Source: Geodermatophilus dictyosporus | GTDB taxonomy: Bacteria > Actinomycetota > Actinomycetes > Mycobacteriales > Geodermatophilaceae | Reading direction: 5' to 3' | Assembly: GCF_900115505.1 (NCBI RefSeq) | Contig: NZ_FOWQ01000012.1 | Span: 1 to 64,000, forward strand | Length of the DNA stretch: 64,000 nt | Shown here: positions 31,723 through 42,568 of the stretch, one piece after another | Numbering within the stretch: the stretch's first letter is position 1 | How the letters are laid out: the number at the start of each line of letters is the position of its first letter | Translations under genes and position numbers: made by a program | Notes under the pieces: generated by a model | Databases searched by the model: none | What the model was told of the DNA's origin: nothing | The model's input: only the letters and a program-made list of their open reading frames with translations

Positions 31723-33141
31723 GTGGCGCTACCCGGGTTCCTGCAGCGGGAGCGCATCGTCGCCCGCCCCGGCTTCAATCGCTGGCTCATCCCGCCGGCC
31801 GCCCTCGCCGTGCACCTGTGCATCGGCCAGGCCTACGCCACGAGCGTCTACAAGGCCTCCCTCGTCACGCACTTCGACACGACCCTGACCGCCATCGGGA
31901 TCATCTTCTCGATCGCCATCGTGATGCTGGGGCTCTCGGCGGCCCTCTTCGGCACGTGGGTGGACAGGAACGGCCCGCGGGCGGCGATGTTCACCTCCGC
32001 CGTCTTCTGGGTGTCCGGCTTCCTCGTCGGCGGGCTGGGGATCGAGACCCGCCAGCTGTGGCTGGTCTACCTCGGTTACGGCGTCATCGGCGGCATCGGC
32101 CTGGGCATCGGCTACATCTCGCCGGTCTCGACGCTGATCAAGTGGTTCCCCGACCGGCCCGGCCTGGCCACCGGCATGGCCATCATGGGCTTCGGCGGCG
32201 GTGCGCTGGTCGCCTCGCCGCTGTCCCGGCAGCTGATGAGCTGGTACGACCCGGCCTACGACCCCTCCGTCGCCGGCACCACGCCGAACGGCGACGCCGT
32301 CGCGGCCCTCTTCTTCACGCTCGCCGCGCTGTACGCGGTCTTCATGATGTTCGGCGCGTTCATCGTCCGGGTGCCGGCCGACGACTGGAAGCCGGCCGGC
32401 TTCGACCCGGCCTCGGTCAAGAAGAAGGCGCTGGTCACCACCGAGAACGTCTCGGCGAACAACGCCATCAAGACCCCGCAGTTCTGGCTGCTGTGGACGG
32501 TGCTCTTCTGCAACGTCACCGCGGGCATCGGCATCCTCGAGCAGGCCGCGCCGATGATCCAGGACTTCTTCCGCACCGGGGAGACCTCCACGGTGGCCGC
32601 CGCCACCGCCGCCGGCTTCGTCGGCCTCCTCTCGCTGTTCAACATGGCCGGCCGGTTCGCCTGGTCCACGACGTCGGACTTCATCGGGCGCAAGCCGATC
32701 TACATGGTCTACCTGGGCGTCGGGATCATCCTGTACGTCATCCTGGCCCTCTTCGGCAGCTCGGCGACCTGGGTCTTCGTGCTCACCGCCGCCATCATCA
32801 TCAGCTTCTACGGCGGTGGCTTCGCCACGGTCCCGGCCTACCTGCGCGACCTCTTCGGCACCTACCAGGTGGGCGCCATCCACGGCCGGCTGCTGACCGC
32901 CTGGGCGGCCGCCGGTGTGGCCGGGCCGCTGATCGTCAACGGCGTGCTGGACACCCAGGGCACCCCGGGGCAGCTGGTCGCGGCGAACTACCGCCCGGCG
33001 CTGTTCATCATGGTCGGCCTCCTGGCGGTCGGCTTCGTCGCCAACCTGCTGATCAAGCCGGTCGCGGAGAAGTTCTGGGAGCCGAAGGCCGTCACCCCCG
33101 CCACCGCCCGTGCCGACGCCGAACGGAGCCCCGTCCGATGA
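31723..33141 (+). CDS. OFA-family MFS transporter (oxalate/formate antiporter-like)
   Basis: A 472-residue transporter with 12 predicted helices. LCIGQAYATSVYKASLVTHF in helix 1, GIGYISPVSTLIKWFPDRPG and the MGFGGGALVASPL stretch are typical of OxlT/YhjX-type OFA members, which exchange small carboxylates. The GTG at 31723 follows a GGAGG site at seven bases. Its stop overlaps by ATGA the start of a 48-residue membrane partner. Nothing nearby identifies the substrate; the mycothiol-formaldehyde operon next door produces formate, which is suggestive but unproven. Confidence 0.9.
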   Translation: MALPGFLQRERIVARPGFNRWLIPPAALAVHLCIGQAYATSVYKASLVTHFDTTLTAIGIIFSIAIVMLGLSAALFGTWVDRNGPRAAMFTSAVFWVSGFLVGGLGIETRQLWLVYLGYGVIGGIGLGIGYISPVSTLIKWFPDRPGLATGMAIMGFGGGALVASPLSRQLMSWYDPAYDPSVAGTTPNGDAVAALFFTLAALYAVFMMFGAFIVRVPADDWKPAGFDPASVKKKALVTTENVSANNAIKTPQFWLLWTVLFCNVTAGIGILEQAAPMIQDFFRTGETSTVAAATAAGFVGLLSLFNMAGRFAWSTTSDFIGRKPIYMVYLGVGIILYVILALFGSSATWVFVLTAAIIISFYGGGFATVPAYLRDLFGTYQVGAIHGRLLTAWAAAGVAGPLIVNGVLDTQGTPGQLVAANYRPALFIMVGLLAVGFVANLLIKPVAEKFWEPKAVTPATARADAERSPVR

Positions 33142-33284
33142 GCCACACCTCCAGCGACCACCACGGTCAGCGCTCGACCACCCCGGTCGCCTTCATCGCC
33201 TTCGCGTGGACCCTCGTCGGGGTGCCGCTGGCCTACGGGCTGTACAACACGGTGAAGGCAGCCGGCGCCCTCTTCGGCGGCTGA
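33138..33284 (+). CDS. MFS transporter small subunit
   Basis: A 48-residue protein with a polar His/Ser-rich head (MSHTSSDHHGQRSTT) and one hydrophobic segment, VAFIAFAWTLVGVPLAYGLYN, ending KAAGALFGG. It starts within the stop codon of the OFA transporter gene. Very short single-helix proteins directly following OFA transporter genes form a recognised small-subunit family, although their role is not established to my knowledge. A perfect terminator hairpin follows 16 bases later, closing a two-gene operon. Confidence 0.85.
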   Translation: MSHTSSDHHGQRSTTPVAFIAFAWTLVGVPLAYGLYNTVKAAGALFGG

Positions 33285-33300
33285 CCCCCCGCTCCACCCC

Positions 33301-33339
33301 GCACAGCGCCCCGTCCGCCGGCCGGACGGGGCGCTGTGC
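33301..33339. terminator. Bidirectional hairpin terminator
   Basis: GCACAGCGCCCCGTCCG pairs perfectly with 33323-33339 over a five-base loop, between the small transporter subunit and the convergent purine operon. Confidence 0.8.
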
Positions 33340-33353
33340 CGTCCGGGGCCCCC

Positions 33354-33736
33354 TCAGCGCAGCGGGCGCAGCGGCAGGTGCCCGGACAGGTCGGCGCGGT
33401 TGCCGCTCGCACTGACCGCGCCGCCGGCCACCGCGTCGGCCCACGTGAGCTCCCCGGTCGCCAGCCGCAGCCAGGTGGCCGCGTCGGTCTCCACCACGTT
33501 GGGCGGGGTGCCGCGGGTGTGCCGCGGCCCGGGGACCAGCTGGACGGCGACGTGCGGGGGCACCCGCAGCTCCACCGACCGGCCGGGCACCTGCTGGGCC
33601 AGCCAGCGGGCGCTCGTCCTCACCGCCGCACCGAGCACCGACCGCGGCGGCTGCCCGGCCTCGCCGGCCAGCCACGGGCGGACGGCGTCGACGGCGGCGC
33701 GCAGCTCCTCGGCCGGGATCGGCTGCGGCGCGGGCA

Positions 33737-33737
<1 letters not shown>
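33354..33737 (-). CDS. Sterol-carrier-protein (SCP2)-like domain protein
   Basis: A 127-residue protein resembling the bacterial sterol-carrier-family domain. The core has [16 protein letters not shown], then [26 protein letters not shown], the usual sequence at the hydrophobic-ligand cavity, and ends with [17 protein letters not shown]. Such single-domain proteins bind hydrophobic small molecules; the actinobacterial role is unknown. It starts on a TGATG junction with the purL stop, so it is co-translated with purine enzymes, an unexplained but common actinobacterial linkage. Confidence 0.85.
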
Positions 33738-36021
<2,284 letters not shown>

Positions 36022-36025
<4 letters not shown>

Positions 36026-36693
36026 GCGGAGACGGCTGCCTTCAGGACGCTGGTGAAGAAACCCAGGCCGTCGGTGCTCGGCCCGGTGAGGTCCTCGACG
36101 GCGTGCTCGGGGTGCGGCATGAGCCCGACCACCCGGCCGTCCTCGCTGGTGACGCCGGCGACGTCGCCCAGGCTGCCGTTGGGGTTGCCGCCGACGTAGC
36201 GGACGGCGACCCGCCCCTCGCCCTCCAGCCGCTCGAGCTCGGCCGGCGACGCGACGTAGCGGCCCTCGCCGTTCTTCACCGGGACGACGATCTCCTGGGC
36301 CTCGGCGTAGGCCGACGTCCACGCGGTGTCGGCCCGCTCGATGCGCAGCCGCTGGTCGCGGTTGCGGAAGTGCAGGTGGCTGTTGCGGGTGAGCGCGCCG
36401 GGGAGCAGCCCGGCCTCGCACAGCACCTGGAAGCCGTTGCAGATGCCCAGCACCGGCATGCCCTGACGGGCCCGGTCGACGACGTCCCGCATCAGCGGCG
36501 CCCGGGCGGCGATGGCGCCGGCGCGCAGGTAGTCGCCGTAGGAGAAGCCACCGGGCAGGACGACGGCGTCGACGCCGGCGAGGTCGTGCGACGCGTGCCA
36601 GAGGCTGACCGGCTCACCGCCCGCCAGCCGCACCGCGCGGGCGGCGTCGACGTCGTCCAGGGAGCCCGGGAAGGTGATGACACCGATGCGCAC
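36022..36693 (-). CDS. purQ: Phosphoribosylformylglycinamidine synthase, glutaminase subunit
   Basis: A 223-residue class I glutamine amidotransferase. The nucleophile elbow is [15 protein letters not shown], the catalytic His and Glu lie in [11 protein letters not shown], and the N-terminus is the standard [14 protein letters not shown]. It supplies ammonia to PurL. It sits 11 bases after purS and overlaps purL, so purS-purQ-purL form one unit. Confidence 0.97.
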
Positions 36694-36704
36694 GGGGGTC
36701 CTTC

Positions 36705-36944
36705 TCAGTCAGTGGGGAGGTGCAGCTCGACGTCCTCGATGACCGGGTTGGCCAGCAGCGTCTCGGCGATCTGCTTGAGGTCGGCCTCGTCGACGGTGCC
36801 CTCCACGTCGAGGACGAAGTGCTTGCCCTGGCGGACGCCGGTCACCTGGGTGTGGCCCAGCCGGCCGAGCGCGCCGAGCACCGCCTGCCCCTGGGGGTCG
36901 GAGATCTCCGGCTTGAGGACGACGTCGACGACCACCTGCGGCAC
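36705..36944 (-). CDS. purS: Phosphoribosylformylglycinamidine synthase subunit PurS
   Basis: A 79-residue PurS reading [20 protein letters not shown] and ending [12 protein letters not shown], the full family length. PurS bridges PurL and PurQ. The GTG start at 36944 is supported by the TACGCT box eight bases upstream. The same frame is open without a stop far upstream through a DUF559 nuclease gene, so a DUF559-PurS fusion is formally possible. The promoter box and normal PurS length favour independent initiation here. Confidence 0.93.
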   Translation of the reverse strand: MPQVVVDVVLKPEISDPQGQAVLGALGRLGHTQVTGVRQGKHFVLDVEGTVDEADLKQIAETLLANPVIEDVELHLPTD

Positions 36945-37943
36945 GGTTCCCCAGCGTACCGGGGTGGCCGGGGTCACCTCCCGCCGCGCGTCCGTCCCCG
37001 TCCCCAGCGCGGGATCTGCACAGTGGTCGTCCTCGGCGCCGGGCGGGCCGCCGGTGTGCAGATCTCGTCGAGCGAGGGCCCGGCGGATCTCCCCGACCAC
37101 CTCCTGCGGTCGGCCGAGGACGTCGGCCGAGGTGGACCGGAGGACCGTCCACCCGGCGCTGACCAGCCGGTTCTGCCGGCGCAGGTCGTCGACGAAGACG
37201 TCCCGCTCACGGTGCCCGTCGCCGTCGAACTCCACGAGCAGCCTGCGGTCGGGCCAGGCGAGGTCGGCGCGGCCGAGGAACCCACCGGCACCGTCGCGGA
37301 CCACGTGCTGCGGCTCCGGCGCAGGCAGCCCCGCCTCGTGGGCCAGCCACCGCAGGACCGACTCCATCGGCGACTCCGCGCGCGGATCAGCCACGGGCAG
37401 CACGGCCCGCGCCCGCGCCGAGCCCCGGCCGGTCGGTCGGTGGTCCACTTCGGCCTGGAGGTCCGGGCGGCTGCACCAGCGGGCGAGCACCTGGTCGGTG
37501 ACGGCGAGGAGCGCAGCCGGTTCGAGCACCGCCGCCAGGTCGCGCCACGTCCGCCGCGGCGTGGTCACCCGGACGCCGTCCCGGGTCGTCGTGTCGCCGT
37601 CGCCCAGGGGTGTGCGGTGGACGACCCGGTCACGGCGTCCGCGGACGGCCGACCCCGTGGCAACGGTCAGGTGGACGCGCAGGTCCTCCCGCCGCAGCGG
37701 GACCGCCAGCGCCCACAGCTCTGCAGCGGTCGCGTGACTGACCACCGCCTGCTCGGGTGCGGTCATCAGGACCGCCTCGATCCGCGCAGCCAGGACGCCG
37801 GCCACCGCGCGGGGCAGGTAGGTGTCGCGGGACGAGCGGACCACGTCACGGTGACGCAACTGGGTGAGCGGGATGCCGGCTGCTCGCGCGGTCGCCCGGG
37901 TCGCGGGTCCGGTCAGGCGGGTCCGAGTGGGGCGGGCGGGCAC
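36705..37943 (-). CDS. DUF559-domain endonuclease-like protein, open in frame into purS
   Basis: Residues 1-293 form an N-terminal helical/AbiEi-antitoxin-like region followed by a Vsr-like PD-(D/E)XK nuclease domain. [11 protein letters not shown] (191-200), GRADLAWPD (224-232), [14 protein letters not shown] (235-248) and [15 protein letters not shown] supply the acidic/catalytic and QxR-like positions. Then comes about 40 residues encoded by a palindromic repeat and spacer, and from V334 the whole of PurS. No stop codon separates them, giving a 412-residue ORF. Either the nuclease gene lost its stop when the repeat arrived, or a real fusion exists. Palindromes of identical design flank the gene. 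Confidence 0.75.
   Translation of the reverse strand: MPARPTRTRLTGPATRATARAAGIPLTQLRHRDVVRSSRDTYLPRAVAGVLAARIEAVLMTAPEQAVVSHATAAELWALAVPLRREDLRVHLTVATGSAVRGRRDRVVHRTPLGDGDTTTRDGVRVTTPRRTWRDLAAVLEPAALLAVTDQVLARWCSRPDLQAEVDHRPTGRGSARARAVLPVADPRAESPMESVLRWLAHEAGLPAPEPQHVVRDGAGGFLGRADLAWPDRRLLVEFDGDGHRERDVFVDDLRRQNRLVSAGWTVLRSTSADVLGRPQEVVGEIRRALARRDLHTGGPPGAEDDHCADPALGTGTDARREVTPATPVRWGTVPQVVVDVVLKPEISDPQGQAVLGALGRLGHTQVTGVRQGKHFVLDVEGTVDEADLKQIAETLLANPVIEDVELHLPTD
36953..36958 (-). promoter_or_regulatory. -10-like box of purS-purQ-purL
   Basis: Reverse-strand TACGCT, eight bases before the purS GTG, lies inside the end of the open DUF559 frame; it supports separate PurS initiation. Confidence 0.45.
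37010..37067. repeat. 58-bp palindromic element, copy A
   Basis: Arms of 17 bases (14 of 17 paired), core ATCTGCACA, flank a 24-base loop. Read on the reverse strand it encodes [19 protein letters not shown] at the end of the DUF559 frame. Copy B upstream of the gene has the same arm and loop lengths but an unrelated loop sequence. Confidence 0.8.
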
Positions 37944-37999
37944 CGGAGCACCCTGGCCGGTGCACCCCCATCCTCGCCGGCGCTGTCCACAACCAGCCG

Positions 38000-38057
38000 C
38001 GAGATCTGCACAGTGGGGCCTTTCACGGGGCTGATGACCACCAGTGTGCAGATCTCG
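38000..38057. repeat. 58-bp palindromic element, copy B
   Basis: CGAGATCTGCACAGTGG and its near-perfect reverse complement (16 of 17) flank a 24-base loop. It lies 57 bases before the DUF559 start and 14 bases beyond the stop of the hydrolase gene, so the two copies bracket the nuclease gene. Confidence 0.85.
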
Positions 38058-38070
38058 CGAGAAGGGGGGA

Positions 38071-38832
38071 TCAGAAGCCCGAGACGAGCAGGCGCCAGAC
38101 CGCCTCGGGGGCCTCCCAGTGGGCGTTGTGCCCGGCGCCCTCGACCAGCACCGCGTCCGGGTCCACCCGCCGCATGGCGTCCGGCCCCACCATCGGGTCG
38201 GCCGACCCCGCCGCCAGCCGCAACGGCGCCACCGCCCGCGACAGCACCTCCTCGACCGAGGGGCCGACGGCGCCGAACGCGCGCGGGTCGAACGCGACCG
38301 CGAACCCGCCCTCAGGGACCTCGCGGACCCCGGCCAGCGCCACCGGGTGGTCGGGCCCCACCAGGCCGGCCAGCCCGGCCAGCCGCAGGTGCCGCTCGGC
38401 GGCCTCGGCGGCGGTGGCGAACACCTGCGGCGGGCGCGCGGCGAGAGCGCGGGCCCGCGCGACCTCGTCGTCCGTCCAGTCGATCTTCACGCCCAGCGCG
38501 ACGACGCGGGCCACCTCGACGCCGTACCAGCCGCCGGCGAGCACCGCGCCGACGACACCGCCGAAGGAGTGGCCCAGCACGGTCACCCGGGAGGCGCCGG
38601 CAGCCAGGGCCGCCACGTCGGCGGCGTGCACCCCGTAGCCGTAGGGCGCCTCGGCGGGCGAGCGGCCGTGCCCGCGCAGGTCGGGCACCGCCCAGGCCCC
38701 GGGCCAGTCGCGCTCGACCAGCGGCAGCAGCCGGTCCCACACCGCACCGGTGGCACCCAGCCCGTGCAGCAGCAGGAGCAGGTCGCCGCCGGAGCCGCCG
38801 GAGCGGAGGGCCAGGCCCGGACGCGTGCTCAT
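38071..38832 (-). CDS. Alpha/beta-hydrolase fold protein
   Basis: A 253-residue hydrolase. The oxyanion region is LLLLHGLGATGAVWD, the nucleophile elbow is VLGHSFGGVVG (Ser), the acid is probably Asp in AGSADPMVGP, and the His lies in VEGAGHNAHWEAPE, so the triad is complete. The sequence resembles esterases and haloperoxidase-like hydrolases; the substrate is unknown. It starts on the TGATG junction with purC, so it is co-translated with purine enzymes for no obvious reason. Copy B of the palindromic element follows its stop. Confidence 0.87.
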   Translation of the reverse strand: MSTRPGLALRSGGSGGDLLLLLHGLGATGAVWDRLLPLVERDWPGAWAVPDLRGHGRSPAEAPYGYGVHAADVAALAAGASRVTVLGHSFGGVVGAVLAGGWYGVEVARVVALGVKIDWTDDEVARARALAARPPQVFATAAEAAERHLRLAGLAGLVGPDHPVALAGVREVPEGGFAVAFDPRAFGAVGPSVEEVLSRAVAPLRLAAGSADPMVGPDAMRRVDPDAVLVEGAGHNAHWEAPEAVWRLLVSGF

Positions 38833-39692
38833 CAGCGGAAGGAAGTGCCCGTGAGCTGCTCGTAGGCGGCCACGTAGCGCTCGCGGGTGGCCGCGACGAC
38901 GTCGTCCGGGAGCTCCGGCGGCGGGGAGACGCGGTCCCAGCCCGAGGAGGTCAGCCAGTCGCGGACGTACTGCTTGTCGAACGACGGCTGCGCCGCACCC
39001 GGCGACCACGACGACGCCGGCCAGAAGCGCGACGAGTCGGGCGTGAGCACCTCGTCGCCGAGCACGAGGGCACCCCCGGAGAGCCCGAACTCGACCTTGG
39101 TGTCGGCCAGCACGATGCCGGCGTCGCGGGCGATCTCCGCCCCGCGCCGGTACAGCGCCAGCGTCAGCTCGCGCAGCTCCTCGGCCCGCGCCGCGCCGAC
39201 GAGCGAGACCACACGGGCGAAGTCGATCGCCTCGTCGTGCTCGCCGACGTCCGCCTTGGTCGACGGCGTGAACACCGGCTCGGGCAGCTGCGACCCCTCG
39301 ACCAGGCCCGGCGGCAGGACGACGTCGACGATCGCGCCGGTGCGCTCGTACTCCCTGGTCCCGGAGCCCGACAGGTAGCCGCGCGCCACGCACTCGACCG
39401 GCAGCATGTCCAGCCGCCGTACCAGCATCGCCCGCCCGGCCACGGACGCCGGCACGTCGGTGGCCGACAGCAGGTGGTGGGTGGCGCCGAAGCGCGCCAG
39501 CACCGGCGCCAGCTGGTCGAACCACCACACCGACAGCTGGGTGAGCACCCGCCCCTTGTCGGGGATCGGGGTGGGCAGCACGTGGTCGTAGGCCGAGATC
39601 CGGTCGGAGGCCACCAGCAGCAGCCGGTCGCCGCCGGCGTCGTAGACCTCGCGCACCTTGCCGCGCGCGACGAGGGGCAGGTCGAGCGTCAC
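38832..39692 (-). CDS. purC: Phosphoribosylaminoimidazole-succinocarboxamide synthase
   Basis: A 286-residue SAICAR synthetase joining aspartate to CAIR with ATP. It shows [28 protein letters not shown] in parts at the N-terminus, [13 protein letters not shown], and [11 protein letters not shown] near the metal/ATP site. [10 protein letters not shown] toward the end is the C-terminal signature. Length fits the longer actinobacterial/eukaryote-like form (about 290-300). It overlaps purB by GTGA. Confidence 0.97.
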   Translation of the reverse strand: MTLDLPLVARGKVREVYDAGGDRLLLVASDRISAYDHVLPTPIPDKGRVLTQLSVWWFDQLAPVLARFGATHHLLSATDVPASVAGRAMLVRRLDMLPVECVARGYLSGSGTREYERTGAIVDVVLPPGLVEGSQLPEPVFTPSTKADVGEHDEAIDFARVVSLVGAARAEELRELTLALYRRGAEIARDAGIVLADTKVEFGLSGGALVLGDEVLTPDSSRFWPASSWSPGAAQPSFDKQYVRDWLTSSGWDRVSPPPELPDDVVAATRERYVAAYEQLTGTSFR

Positions 39693-40996
39693 GACAGCGC
39701 GGCCAGCCGGTCGAACAGCGGGCCCAGCTGCCGCACGTAGCCCTCGGGCCGGCAGATCGCGTCCAGCCGCGCCTCGTCCAGCGTCACGCCGGAGGACGCC
39801 GCGCGGGCGCGGAGGGTCTCGCGGAAGGGCGTGCCGCCGTTCCAGGTCTCCATCGCCGCCGCCTGCACCAGTGCGTAGGCGTCCTCGCGCGACAGTCCGC
39901 CCTCCACCAGCTCCAGCAGGACGGCGGAGGTGTAGATCAGCCCGCCGGTGGAGTCGAGGTTGGCGCGCATCCGGTCGGCGTCGACGACCAGGTTCTCCAC
40001 CAGCCCGGTGGTCAGGTGCAGCAGGTAGTCGGTGGTGATCGCGGCGTCGGGCAGGAACACCCGCTCGGTGGACGAGTGCGAGATGTCGCGCTCGTGCCAC
40101 AGCGGGATGCCCTCCATCACCGGGACGACGGCGGCGCGCACCACCCGCGCCAGCCCGGCGATGCGCTCGGAGCGGATCGGGTTCTTCTTGTGCGGCATCG
40201 CGCTGGAGCCCTTCTGGCCCGAGCCGAAGGCCTCCGAGAGCTCCCGCACCTCGGTGCGCTGCCCGTGCCGCACCTCGAGCGCGACCGCCTCGCACACGGT
40301 CGCGATCACCGCCAGCGCCGCCACCCACTCGCTGATGGAGTCGCGGATGACCACCTGGGTGGAGGCGTCGGCCGGCGCGAGGTCCAGCGCCTGCGCGACG
40401 GCGACCTCGACCGACGGGTCGATGAGGGAGTACGTGCCGACGGCGCCGGAGATGGCGACGACGCCCACCCGCTCGCGCGCCGCGCGCAGCCGGTCGCGGG
40501 ACCGGGCCGTCGCGAAGGCGAGGTCGGCGACCCGGTGGCCCCACACGTCGGGCTCGGCGTGCACGCCGTGGGTGCGGCCGACCCGGATCGTGTCGCGGTG
40601 GGCCAGCCCGTGGTCGCGCAGCGCCGCCACCAGCCGGTCGGCCTTGGCCAGCAGCACGTCGGTGGCCTCGGTGAGCTGGACGGCGAGCGCGGTGTCGAGC
40701 AGGTCCGACGAGGTCATGCCGTGGTGCACGTACGCGGCGGCCGACCGGGGCTCGGTGTTGTCGGCCCAGGCGGTGAGGAAGGCGATGACGTCGTGCTGCG
40801 TCGTCTCCTCGATCTCGGCCACGCGCTGCGGCGTCGGCGGCGGGGCGCTGCGCACCGGCCCGACGACGTCGGCGGGCACCCGCCCGGCGGCCGCGTGCGC
40901 CTCCAGCACCAGCGTCTCCACGCGGCACCACAGCTCGTACTTGTGCTCGTCGCTCCAGACCCGGCCCATCTCGGGGAGCGTGTAGCGGTCGATCAC
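39689..40996 (-). CDS. purB: Adenylosuccinate lyase
   Basis: A 435-residue fumarase/aspartase-superfamily lyase acting twice in purine synthesis (SAICAR and adenylosuccinate cleavage). The family signature with the flexible catalytic loop is [29 protein letters not shown] and RTHGVHAEP hold the conserved His/Ser residues. It begins [20 protein letters not shown]. First gene of purB-purC-hydrolase, with four- and one-base overlaps. Confidence 0.97.
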   Translation of the reverse strand: MIDRYTLPEMGRVWSDEHKYELWCRVETLVLEAHAAAGRVPADVVGPVRSAPPPTPQRVAEIEETTQHDVIAFLTAWADNTEPRSAAAYVHHGMTSSDLLDTALAVQLTEATDVLLAKADRLVAALRDHGLAHRDTIRVGRTHGVHAEPDVWGHRVADLAFATARSRDRLRAARERVGVVAISGAVGTYSLIDPSVEVAVAQALDLAPADASTQVVIRDSISEWVAALAVIATVCEAVALEVRHGQRTEVRELSEAFGSGQKGSSAMPHKKNPIRSERIAGLARVVRAAVVPVMEGIPLWHERDISHSSTERVFLPDAAITTDYLLHLTTGLVENLVVDADRMRANLDSTGGLIYTSAVLLELVEGGLSREDAYALVQAAAMETWNGGTPFRETLRARAASSGVTLDEARLDAICRPEGYVRQLGPLFDRLAALS

Positions 40997-41115
40997 GCGG
41001 GTACCGCCCGCACCCGGTCGGCTCGTCCCTGCTCAGGTCGTCCCAGCACGGAGGCATCCTCCCGCAGGGCTAGCGTGATCGAGAACGGGCCCCACCCACC
41101 CTGCGGAGGACCACG

Positions 41116-42552
41116 ATGCTGCGACGGTCCACCCACCTGGTCGCCCGGGCGCGCGAGCGCATCCGCGCCGCGGCCGAGCACGACCCGCACGCCTGGCCCG
41201 AGCGCGACGACGACCGGGCGATCCTCGTGCACGACGACGAGCCCCTGCCGCCGGAGGACGACGGCGACGGCGGTGGCGACGGCGGTGGCGACGGCGGTGA
41301 CGAGCCCCTCGGCAGCCCCGCCGCCGACGCCCCCGACCTCGACGGCCCGCTCGGGCCCGGCGGCGTCAGCGGACCTCCCGAGGGCGGCCGCCCGCACCGT
41401 CCCGGCGAGCGCGGGCGCCGGCTGCTCGGGCCCGGGCGCGACGTGCCGCACGGGGAGGCCACCGTCCCCGGCGGCCTGCGCACCGCCGCGGCGTGGTCCT
41501 GGCGGGTGATCGCCGTCCTCGCCGGCCTGTACGTGCTGCTCTACGTGGCCGCCCACGTGGCCGTCGTCATCGTCCCGGTGCTGGTGGCGCTGCTGCTGGC
41601 GGCGCTGCTGCAGCCGGGCGCGGCCGCGCTCATCCGGCACGGCTGGCCACGGTCGCTGGCGGCGCTGGTCATGCTGCTGGTCGGGCTGGCGGTCGTCGCC
41701 GGGATCATCACGCTGGTCGTCCAGCAGGTCACGGCCGGGTTCACCGACCTGGCCGACCAGGTCAGCGAGGGCCTGGTCCAGATCCGGAACTTCGTGGTCG
41801 AGACCTTCCCCGTCACGCAGCGGCAGATCGACGAGGGCCTCACCGCCTTCCAGGACTTCGTCGCCGGCAACCAGGAGGAGCTCGCCTCCGGCGCCATCAC
41901 CACGGCCACCACGGTCGGCGAGGTGTTCACCGGCGTCGTCCTCGCGCTGTTCACGCTGTTCTTCTTCCTCAAGGACGGCCGGTCCATCTGGCTGTGGCTG
42001 GTCGGCCTGTTCCCTCGCGACGGCCGCGCCTACGTCGACGAGGCCGCCCGCCGGTCGTGGCGCACGCTCATCTCCTACGTCCGCGCCACCGTCGCCGTCG
42101 CCCTGGTCGACGCCGTCGGCATCGGCATCGGGCTGGCCGTCCTCGGCGTCCCGCTGGTGGTCCCCCTGGCGGCGCTGGTCTTCCTCGGCGCCTTCATCCC
42201 GATCATCGGGTCGTTCCTCGCCGGGACGGTGGCCGTGCTGGTCGCGCTGGTGGCGGTCGGCCCGATCAAGGCGCTCATCGCGCTGGCCGTCGTGGTGCTG
42301 GTCATGCAGCTGGAGGGGCACGTCCTGCAGCCGCTGCTGCTGGGCAAGGCGGTGCACGTGCACCCGCTGGCCGTCGTCCTCGCCATCGCCGCCGGCCTGC
42401 TCGTCGCCGGCATCTTCGGCGCACTGATCGCGGTGCCGGTGGTGGCCTGCGCCAACGTGGCCGGCACCTACCTGTCGCGCCGGCACGAGGGGCCGCGCCC
42501 GCCGGAGCCGCGCCCGGAGCAGGCCCGCCCCGCGGTGGGCGTGCGCGGTTGA
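41116..42552 (+). CDS. AI-2E (PerM) family transporter
   Basis: A 478-residue membrane protein. The first 125 residues are cytoplasmic, acidic and low-complexity, with Gly/Asp repeats coded by 12-base units (41260-41300). From about 130, two N-terminal helices, a long amphipathic loop (residues about 205-265), and five to six further helices include VFLGAFIPIIGSFLAGTVAVLVAL, the best-conserved AI-2E/PerM segment. Family members are proposed exporters or Na+/H+ antiporters; the substrate here is unknown. The ATG follows a GGAGGACC site. Confidence 0.9.
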   Translation: MLRRSTHLVARARERIRAAAEHDPHAWPERDDDRAILVHDDEPLPPEDDGDGGGDGGGDGGDEPLGSPAADAPDLDGPLGPGGVSGPPEGGRPHRPGERGRRLLGPGRDVPHGEATVPGGLRTAAAWSWRVIAVLAGLYVLLYVAAHVAVVIVPVLVALLLAALLQPGAAALIRHGWPRSLAALVMLLVGLAVVAGIITLVVQQVTAGFTDLADQVSEGLVQIRNFVVETFPVTQRQIDEGLTAFQDFVAGNQEELASGAITTATTVGEVFTGVVLALFTLFFFLKDGRSIWLWLVGLFPRDGRAYVDEAARRSWRTLISYVRATVAVALVDAVGIGIGLAVLGVPLVVPLAALVFLGAFIPIIGSFLAGTVAVLVALVAVGPIKALIALAVVVLVMQLEGHVLQPLLLGKAVHVHPLAVVLAIAAGLLVAGIFGALIAVPVVACANVAGTYLSRRHEGPRPPEPRPEQARPAVGVRG

Positions 42553-42568
42553 GGGAGGGCGGGCGACC

